This document shows, one piece after another, positions 56,124 through 64,000 of a stretch of 64,000 nucleotides of DNA. This stretch comes from Dryomyza anilis (Eukaryota > Arthropoda > Insecta > Diptera > Dryomyzidae), in the NCBI GenBank assembly GCA_951804985.1, contig OX638133.1, forward strand, positions 25,264,963 to 25,328,962. Direction: 5' to 3'. Made by a program: the position numbers and the translations under genes. A model generated the notes under the pieces. That model saw only the letters and a list, made by a program, of their open reading frames with translations, had not been told where the DNA came from and did no database searches. How positions within the stretch are numbered: position 1 is the stretch's first letter; each line of letters begins with the position of its first letter.

Positions 56124-56458
56124 ACGGGTTTTTCAATAAGAGCGCTACAAAAGTATTTTTCAAGGGTTTTTCAACAGGGACGCTACAAAAGTATAGCGAC
56201 AGGGACAGCAAACTACGCCATATTTCTTGCCGCTCTTTTGACATTTCTCTTCAGTAAGGTTTGTCATTTCACGATGGAAAGATATACGATCCAACAACGA
56301 GTCGAAATTATTAAAATTTACTACCGAAATTCGAATTCGTATATCTTTCCATCATGAAATGGCAAACCTTACTGAAGAGAAATGTCAAAAGAGCAAATAT
56401 GGCGTCGTTTGCTGTACCTGTCGCTCTACTTTTGTAGCGTCCCTGTTGAACAACCCTG
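56124..56458. mobile_element. Mariner-derived foldback MITE, copy 2
   Basis: It has the same architecture as 41715-42056: double TIR at the left (GGGTTTTTCAATAAGAGCGC, then GGGTTTTTCAACAGGGACGC), one arm of mariner 5' sequence, a turn at AATTCGAATTCG, and the inverted arm. TA flanks both ends. The inverted arm lacks a few bases (AAGAGCAAATATGG against AAGAGCGGCAAGAAATATGG). Two copies with the same odd left end show that this rearranged form itself transposed. Confidence 0.88.
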
Positions 56459-56499
56459 TATATAAAACATATACCGAAATATTGAAAATTCAATGGTTG

Positions 56500-57060
56500 A
56501 TGAAAATGGCAAATATCCCTAGACTAAATATACGGCTCAGCAGCTTTTGAGCTGAAAAGTTAGATTTTCGGCAGACAAACGTGGAGTTTATAGCTAAACC
56601 TGCCTGTTGTCTGCCCTAGAACAAAACAGCAGACGGAAGCCGAACAGCATGTTATATGAAGGTAAGGAAATATAGAAGCAGATATATGGAATGTAAAGGC
56701 AGAACATAGCACCTATATATTTTGACATACTAAATGACTGCCTGCCAAAAAGCTTATAATAAAAAAAATAAAAAAAAAATAAAAAAAATAAAAAAACAAC
56801 TTATTGAACAAGCTGCCGTTGTTTTCCAAATTTACTGCCTAGAGGCAGGCATTTAAAATATTTTTCAAATACAATTTTTGTCTGCCTTGCTATTAATAAA
56901 ATCTGCCTTGAGTTAATATATCTGAATATTAAAATAAAAATGAAATAGTCTGCCAATAACCTGCTACAAGGCAGCCTATTTAAATTATAATTGCAAAAAT
57001 ATTGCATTAATCTACCGTGGTACGTACATATTTTTAAACACGCCGATTGCCTGCGCGAAA
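56500..57060 (-). repeat. Inverted island of the 285-bp satellite family
   Basis: On the minus strand it reads GTTCTGCCTTTACATTCCAT, ATATCTGCTTCTATAT and GTTTTGTTCTAGGGCAGAC, then AGGTTTAGCTATAAACTCC. These are the landmarks of the 19806-22380 array in the same order, but diverged and without clear tandem copies. The right part (56810-57060) has many CTGCCT/GGCAG words. An A-rich run lies at 56758-56800. Confidence 0.65.
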
Positions 57061-58600
57061 ACTGCTGTAGTAAGGTTGACATTTTTAATAATTTATTTAT
57101 GACAAACAAAAAAATGAAAAAGTTTTCAGTTATAAGTGATCGAACATGTCATCAACAAAAAAATTCGAAAAAGTGTGAACACAAATTGTAGACAATTTGT
57201 GTAGCTAACCGTTCTACCTTGCATGCCATTATTGCAAGTATGTGTATCCCGATAAATTCTTAGAAATTTGACAATTCGGTTTCGAAAAACCATCTTCTTA
57301 AATAGTAAACGTGAATCAGGTCGAAAATCAAGATTTATGTAGTGTAAAATTGCGGCCAAAATAAAATGTTTGATCTAAGTCCAACCATCTGGCAAAAAAA
57401 TTTAAAATATTTCACATATTCAAAAACTAAAGATGAAATTTAAATTGAGATCATTTAAAGTACCAAATAAAATCGAAGAAATAGATTAAAGATCCAAATA
57501 AACTGGCGAGGGACTGTTGAAACCCGTATAGAACAATGTGTTAGAATGTATTCAAAATGATGTAACACTCCAAACTGACTTGAGCTAGGTTCAGATTTAA
57601 AATTTTTGGCTTATATAAAATAAATTCTTCGAAAAATATTGAAATTTTGTAAAACTGAAATAAAATAAGCGCTAGTTGGATTAGCAATATCAAAAAACGT
57701 TAAGGCTGGAAGATAAAAAACGGAAATTCGGCCTATCTTATTCAGCAATTTAAATCTTTAACTATTTTGTAAAACTATGAAGTATTCTTTATTTGTGATA
57801 TAATTTTTTTTTTACCATGTTAATTTTTTAAGTTATGAACAGAAGAAAATGTAAAAATAATTTCGTTTAAACCTTTTAAAACAATTTGTAATTTATACAA
57901 CATTAATAAAATATTTAAACAGAATAAAAATAACATTCAAAATGTTATTATGCATTTAGCGTATTCACAGTTGCATGGTATTGGTACGACATTGTACGAC
58001 AATTGAACTGTGAGCACCACTTTTCTGCTTGTTAAAATATTTCGTCAAATAAATGCAGCTGATTCTTATAAAATTAGGATTTTTTAGAAATTATCATAAA
58101 TATTCCTCGATTTGCAAAGTAAAACAACTATATTACAATTTAATGTGCACTATTTGTCTTCAATTTCACAATTTTTCTTCATTTCACAAAATACGACACC
58201 AAAAAACATGGCTTAGGGCTGCTCTCAAATACAACACCTGTGGTATTTCACTTTTATAAGGGATGCAACAACAAATTGACGTTTCTGTGTTATTGTATTC
58301 TGTGTACTTATATACTACATGGTACGAATACCATACTAAAATAAGATGAACTGTGAATACGCTAATTATTTTTACATTGCTTATACATTGGATTAATACA
58401 ATACATAGTATTTATAGAGTGTTTAAACTGCATTTGTAAAATATTTATAGACTACTAACACAATAGTAATGCAATAATATTTAAATCGTATTTACACAAT
58501 ATGTGAATACAAAGTTTATACAGCATTTAACAACTTTTGTAGACAATTTTTGCAGTAAAATTTCAATATTTTAACCGCAATTATACAATATTTATACAAT
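57061..58600. other. AT-rich stretch, no gene seen
   Basis: Small ORFs (56991-57191, 58053-58259 and the minus frame 57126-57359) lack recognisable features. From about 58380 the sequence begins to show diverged TTTATACAATAT words leading into the minisatellite. Confidence 0.45.
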
Positions 58601-59055
58601 ATTAGATACAGTATTAATACAATACATATAGAGTATGTGTACAATACTTATACAGTATGTGTACAATACTTATACAGTATGTGTACAATATTTATACAGT
58701 ATGTGTACAATATTTATACAATATGTGTACTATACTTATACAGTGTGTATACAATACTTATACAGTATGTGTACAATACTTATACAGTATGTGTACAATA
58801 CTTATACTTTATGTGTACAATACTTATGCAGTATGTGTACAATACTTATACAGTATGTGTACAATATTTATACAATATGTGTACAATACGTATACAGTAT
58901 GTATACAATACTTAGAGTATGCATGCAGTTTCTATACATTATTTGTACCATTTTTATGCAGTATGTATACAGTATCTATACGGCATAAATATTATATTTT
59001 TACAGTTCTTATACAACATTTATATAGTATTTATGTACAATATATTGTATTTTAA
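58601..59055 (+). repeat. 22-bp minisatellite TACAGTATGTGTACAATACTTA
   Basis: The best units are at 58630-58920, decaying on both sides. All three plus frames stay open (58635-59055), each reading Y/C/T/Q-rich repeats. With a 22-bp unit each frame cycles through the same peptide pieces, so the ORFs are by-products. Confidence 0.88.
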
Positions 59056-60014
59056 TTTAAAAATTTGTAATTTAACATTTATTACGCATTATTTAAATAT
59101 CAAACACTGACGCACATAAATAATATTATACCCCAGCACCCCTAGGGTGTAGGTTATACAAAAAAAAAAAAAAAAAACAAAAAAAAAGTGAAGGCAACTA
59201 GCTACTTGGTGCCGCATTTTAATAAAAGTTCACTCTATATGCAAATACAAGCCTTTGTTTTGCTGATGCTCCAGCAGCATTTCTACACAATATCAAAGCA
59301 ATGTCACAGGAAGACAGGATCCTCTATGCACACACACACACAACAACACAATAATCACAGAGCGGCAGGATGGATGGAAGGAAGCCAGCTACCGCATTAG
59401 TCGGCTTCGAAGGACGTTGGTAGGCAAATGATGCGCCCACGAACGCGTGAACTTTGGCATCGAGACTCCCGGTTGCTGTCACACTTTATGAGCAGCGCCC
59501 CGAGCAGCAAATTCATCGCTTGGTCTTTTATTAAGTGCGGCGATGTTGGTGATCTTTGTAGTTGTTACTACTGAATCTTGTTGCTGCAGTTGCTACTGCT
59601 GCTCTTGCTCTGCCGGTTGCAACAGCTGCATGTGACAACTTGACGTTTATGGGACACAAAAATGTCGTTTCGCCAGTCATACCTGTGCCCTAAGCTCTCA
59701 GCAAATAGAGGAAAACGAAGAAAAGCAAAGACAACTTGGCGGTAAATTGCAAAAGGAAAAATTGTAGGCTGCATCATTTATTAAATTTACACCTGCGATG
59801 TAATATAAATAATAATTATTATTACATTTATCACACTTTAGAGTGTTCGGATATTAATTGAACTTTAAAGGATTTTAATAATTAGAATTTATTATATTAT
59901 TTAATTTATCTCTTCTATTCCTAATGGTGCTACTGATATATCTCAATACTCCAAACTTTTTTATTTGCGTATTTCGCACCCACACCCTTTATATCACACC
60001 TACTACCCTTTATA
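59056..60014. other. Intergenic; less AT-rich patch, no gene identified
   Basis: The 59130-59190 stretch carries ACCCCTAGGGTGTAGG and A runs. The 59190-59770 stretch is less AT-rich, with CACACACACA and TTGCTGCAGTTGC words, similar in texture to 13850-14800. It may be host regulatory or transcribed sequence; this is inference only. Confidence 0.35.
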
Positions 60015-60701
60015 CACAGAAAAAAATGCATCAATATGATGAATTTATTCATAAATATTATGAATTTTTTCACCAACTACCCGTTTCATCGTATTGATTC
60101 CACCGTTCATTAAATGAAATATTGATGAATACATTCATTATATATATGAAATTATTCGTACTATCGAACATCCTAGTGAAATATTCAATACAATGAATTT
60201 GAATCGTCATATTGATGAATTTGTTCATATTATTTATGAATATAATATTCAATATGATGAATATTGTAGAACTAATATTTTCTTTTCAAAATAAATTAAC
60301 TGATGGACATTTCTTACGTATTTAAAAAAACAATTTTTTTTTTTAGAAAATAATTCGAAAAAATTGTGGTTGTTAAAATTTTATTTAAAAAATTTCGAAA
60401 AAAAAATGTCCGAAATTTTTTTTTTATTAAAATTTGGATTGATGAACATCATTCTGCAATATGAAGTAAAATATGTTGTATTTTATGTTTTTGTTCATTA
60501 ATATGATGAAACGTATTCGTCACATACAATTCATCATATTGAAGAACACTTTTTCGACAGTTACCAAGCGTTCTTCATATTTATGATCGCATTTATAACA
60601 TTGATGTCGTTAATCATTAATATTATGAATGATTCTTCAATACAATGAATCATGGTTTGAAGAACGGATTTCATCAATATGATGTACATTTTTTTTCTGT
60701 G
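60015..60701. mobile_element. 687-bp MITE with CACAGAAAAAAATG TIRs
   Basis: Left CACAGAAAAAAATG then ATCAATATGATGAA, and right TTCATCAATATGATGTAC then ATTTTTTTTCTGTG, are inverted. TA flanks both ends. The interior is a maze of ATGATGAAT and ATTCATCAT words in both orientations, so long hairpins are possible. It is non-coding. A 100-bp fragment of the right end is at 43725-43826. Confidence 0.8.
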
Positions 60702-61514
60702 TACTGAATGAATCTCCGCATGAGTTCATTTTGTATTACCAGAAGCTATCACATCCACATTTTGTTTTAACAAAATTCCTGAATATTCTGCACCCCGCAA
60801 CCACTCAAATTAGTTGAATCTTTGCCTCCCCTGGAAACCTGAATAAATTTTACAAAATTCAGCTTCACACTGTGCCAAGTATATTGCATAAAAACCACTC
60901 TGTGTTCTGTTTGTGTCCGACGTATGTCCTGTGGATTTGTTCATGTAAAATACAAATGCTAGGCAACAATATTCTTTGGAGCAACAACAACAACAACAAT
61001 TTCGATTGTTGCAAAATGTCCGACATATTTTGAAAATACCATTTTAATGCCTACGAATACAAACCGTAGTTTGTATGTGTTTTGTTGTACAATAGAAGAA
61101 AAGTTTTTGAGGAGGTGGGCTAGCTTAGAAATTCTAAAGGCAAACAGGTGTTAAATTTACCAGTAGTGTTTGCTTCACTCCAGCAATGGATTAAATTGTT
61201 GCAATTTTAATCCGTGTTTCATTAAAGAATTTTCTTGTCTGCTTTTTCAATTTTTTTTTTGTTGTTTAAAACTCTAAAGAAACATAAGCTATGTGGGGAT
61301 TTCTATTGTTGAGACAATGAAATTGATTATTTATGATATGGCCTTGGTTGTTTTGATAAAAGTTTCCTATACGGTATTTAAAAGAAACTTTAATTAAAAT
61401 CCTAAACAACGTATTATGTTAAAAAGAGGCAGTTTTCATTGAATAATTTTCTACAAAATGAGTAGAAATTTTACTAGCAACATTTCCCATATTATTTTTA
61501 TATAATTTGAGGGT
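60702..61514. other. Intergenic, no gene seen
   Basis: A CAACAACAACAA microsatellite is at about 60982-61000. Otherwise it is AT-rich without recognisable features. Confidence 0.45.
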
Positions 61515-62062
61515 GCAGATTTTAACTGCCACTATTTTATCTTGCAACAATAAAGAGTTATAGCAAAAAAAAACGACAAAAATTGAAAATCTTGTCAAAG
61601 GGCGAATCTTTTTGTTTTGCTGCTATAACTCTTTATTGGTGCAAGATAAAATAGTGATGTAAAGGCATTAATTGTTTGATTTTAAAGCACCTATCGATTG
61701 GCATAATTATTTAAAAAAGAATTTGCCAAACATTTTTCTTGCAAATGAAAAAAACAAATATTTTAAAATGATGATCGATAGGTGCTTCAAAAAGAAACAA
61801 TTAATGCCTTTATACAACTATTTTATATTATACCAATAAAATATTATGGCAAAAAAACGAAGAGATTCGCCCTTTTGGCATGACATAATTTTCAATTTTT
61901 CGAATTCGCCCTTTTGGTTTTTATCTTTTGTGGCAAGAAACATCCAACAAAACCACACACGATTTTGGCATAGTATACCTGAGGAAAAACTACATTCAAA
62001 AATGTAAACAAAACGCAAATGTCAAAAATTAAACATTCGCACCTTTGAGATGATAGTGACGA
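61515..62062 (-). repeat. Foldback repeat, copy 2
   Basis: It is the reverse complement of 1085-1605. The palindrome is about 61540-61900 (AAGGGCGAATC and GATTCGCCCTTTTGGC arms, AGATAAAATAGTGATG, GGCATTAATTGTTTG). The unique tail 61905-62062 carries ACACGATTTTGGCATAGTAT and GAGGAAAAACTACATTC. Identity looks high in the tail and lower in the arms. Confidence 0.75.
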
Positions 62063-63889
62063 AATAGATTTGTTTGTTACAAACATCTTTTCATTCATTC
62101 AAACAAAATAAAATTATTGTGGCGACCATTAATATATGAATTTGTTTTATAGCACAATAATTAACTATTTTAATCAGAGCATTCGACCATAACGTTATTA
62201 TAGAAATCATTATATCATGCAGAATCATTTTTTAGAATAACTGTTAATTACGGTAATCAACTATCGTACGATATGATAAAATCATCAACAATTAAATTAC
62301 ATTTCAGTGTTATAATAACCATTATTATAACTATTATACTTATTCTAATCTTAAAATTCAAACAAACTTCTAATTTATTACAATTTACAATTTGTTATTT
62401 AATTATTATATTTGCAAAATAGACACTAATTGCGACAATCAACTATGTTGTTTTCTACAATAATTCTACGAAAATCCTTCATTTTAATCAATTGCAGAAC
62501 ATACCGCATTTTAAGCCGTGTTCTTCTAACTACCAAAAATCAAAATACGATTTTACGATGTCTGTATTGTTGTCACTGTGTTTGTTGTTATGATATAAAT
62601 CCGACACTCGTAGGAACTACCTTGAAGTCACCCATTAGGAAAATTCAAAGCATTTACTCGACAATATATCGTCGTTGTAGAATGAAAAGTCACCAAATAC
62701 ATTTTCAAAATGCCAAATATTCATTTACAAAAATCTTTATAAATCTGTCAATTTTTAATCGATGATCTCAATTTTTTTACCACATGCTAAGAAAATGTAA
62801 ATCTATCAATTGATATTTCAACTTTAAAAATGCATCATTTACTTTTTATAATATTAATCAACAAACTCGAAAATTAAGTTTTTCATAAAAATGACTTTAA
62901 AAGTGACTTTTCGTTTTACAACGACGATATATTCATGGAATCATGTGAGTAGATTGAAATCCAAAGGCGTCTCATAACCGTGATGGAGTCGTACAACAGA
63001 GTCACATCCAAAATAATGTACGACATTTTTTCGTTTATTTAAAGTTTTTTTCTAAATTAAATACACCGAATTCAGCACATTTTTATCACAAAGTACACAA
63101 AAATAAAATTTTTAAGATAAATGTCAAGATGTATGTATTGGCATATTTCTGTTTTTCTTGCTACGCTATATCCTCGCATAACAACAGACGCATAGCACAC
63201 ACTAAATCCAGCACAGCCATCCAGTTGGCAACAAAAACTTCTTGTACAACAACACCTACGAGTTTTGTTCGTTGTACAAAAAAATGTCCCGCAAAAAATT
63301 CGATCACAAGCATTTTTCGCATATTTTTGTTGTTGCACTCTTAAAAGCAGTTATGTAAACAAACAACATACACAAAAGCAATAGCAGTCAAATGAGGTAC
63401 ACTGTTAAAATGTTTATATATTAAAAATGTCTGTATTTTTTTAATAAATTAAATGAAATGATATAATGCAATTAGAACTCAATTTAAGAAAAACTACATG
63501 ATTTTACAATTAACAAAAAAAAAACAAAAAATGTTAAATTCACAATCGACGAACGACGCTAGCGTAGCGAAGAACAGAGAAACAACACAGTTTGCCTATT
63601 TATATTTGGAAATGCATGTGCTTTTGTAGTTGTATTCGATTTACTGCTTCACAAGTGCGTTACAGAGCTTATTTTTGAGATGCTTACATTCTTTAGTCTT
63701 AAAAACGAAGAAAATCAAAACAAATGTACACATCTTCTGAAATATTCACGTTCATAAACAATTTTCGCGCTTTCTTTTATTAATTTTTGTTAATTTATTC
63801 CTTCTTTAAATATTTAGATTTATCATCATTTTGTTAGAATTCCATTATTACCAAAGAAACATAATAAATACATTAAAATGTTAAAAATA
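62063..63889. other. Intergenic, no gene identified
   Basis: ORFs at 62430-62765 (plus) and 63072-63344 (both strands) have no recognisable domains. About 63130-63320 and 63540-63600 are less AT-rich. The ORFs probably reflect chance. Confidence 0.4.
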
Positions 63890-64000
63890 AATGCAAGAGT
63901 CTTGTTTTCTATCTAGCTCTTGCTCTTGCAAGGAAATGACGATATTGTTCTTGCTTTTACGCTTGAAATAAATGCAAGAGCAAGTTCAAGATGCAAGAAC
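63890..64000 (+). repeat. TCTTGCTCTTGCAAG word cluster, cut by window end
   Basis: AATGCAAGAGTCTTG, AGCTCTTGCTCTTGC and TGCAAGAGCAAG words match the cluster at 54620-54790. The array continues past the window edge. Confidence 0.6.

Noticed and set aside
62430..62765. 111-codon ORF near the right end
   Set aside because: It has no recognisable motif and lies in AT-rich DNA; Cys clusters (CLYCCHCVCCYD) do not form a known zinc-finger spacing.
1..64000. LTR retrotransposon or endogenous virus
   Set aside because: I looked for long direct repeats with TG...CA ends and for gag, protease, integrase or envelope motifs and saw none.

Overview
The window reads as repeat-dense intergenic DNA from a higher fly (Diptera). 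The evidence is strong AT richness, short GT-AG introns, a CYP313-type P450 (a CYP4-clan family known from flies), an insect prophenoloxidase relic, and mixed LINE, Tc1/mariner, SINE and MITE content. A tephritid-like schizophoran is my guess from the element mix; I cannot verify it.

Host genes are few. The clearest is a CYP313-like cytochrome P450 in eight exons on the + strand (28736-34538). Its splice sites, ExxR motif and haem-cysteine motif are intact, but it carries two apparent single-base frameshifts, both in homopolymers. It is followed by exon 1 only of a second P450 (34745-34885). A 5'-truncated prophenoloxidase pseudogene lies at 52515-54010, with two in-frame stops, frameshifts and a 106-bp internal tandem duplication. 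Two short unrecognised ORFs (49034-49432, 55538-55855) are weak candidates only.

Layout. 1-11000: a foldback repeat, an R1/I-group LINE fragment split by a minus-strand jockey/CR1-like LINE, a 165-bp tandem repeat, and a 5'-truncated RTE-like LINE with a 12-bp target duplication sitting inside a TIR element. 11863-13161: a Tc1/mariner element with TIRs and a frameshifted transposase. 13200-19800: a tRNA-like relic, a less AT-rich island, then a chain of imprecise short-unit arrays. 19800-22400: a satellite with about 575-bp higher-order organisation. 22400-25020: a 221-bp MITE and a composite TIR element with a dead Tc1/mariner inside it. 26095-28260: an AATTC-type array. 28635-35300: the P450 locus, with a SINE, a 22-bp minisatellite and a 1.6-kb A-rich element in one intron. 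35520-37225: an inverted T-rich copy of that element. 38000-47500: GATATC-rich MITEs, LINE fragments, a mariner-derived foldback MITE and a 19-bp array. 50468-55350: a duplicated segment, a LINE relic split by a SINE, the prophenoloxidase relic, and GGAACC/CGTGCC arrays. 56124-64000: a second mariner-derived MITE, a piece of the satellite in reverse orientation, a 22-bp minisatellite, a 687-bp MITE and a second foldback repeat.

The genes do not form a pathway. What ties the window together is the repeats. A tRNA-derived SINE occurs four times, three copies with recognisable or probable target duplications. One mariner lineage occurs as a transposase-bearing copy plus two palindromic MITEs. 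At least ten families of imprecise short-unit arrays recur in both orientations.
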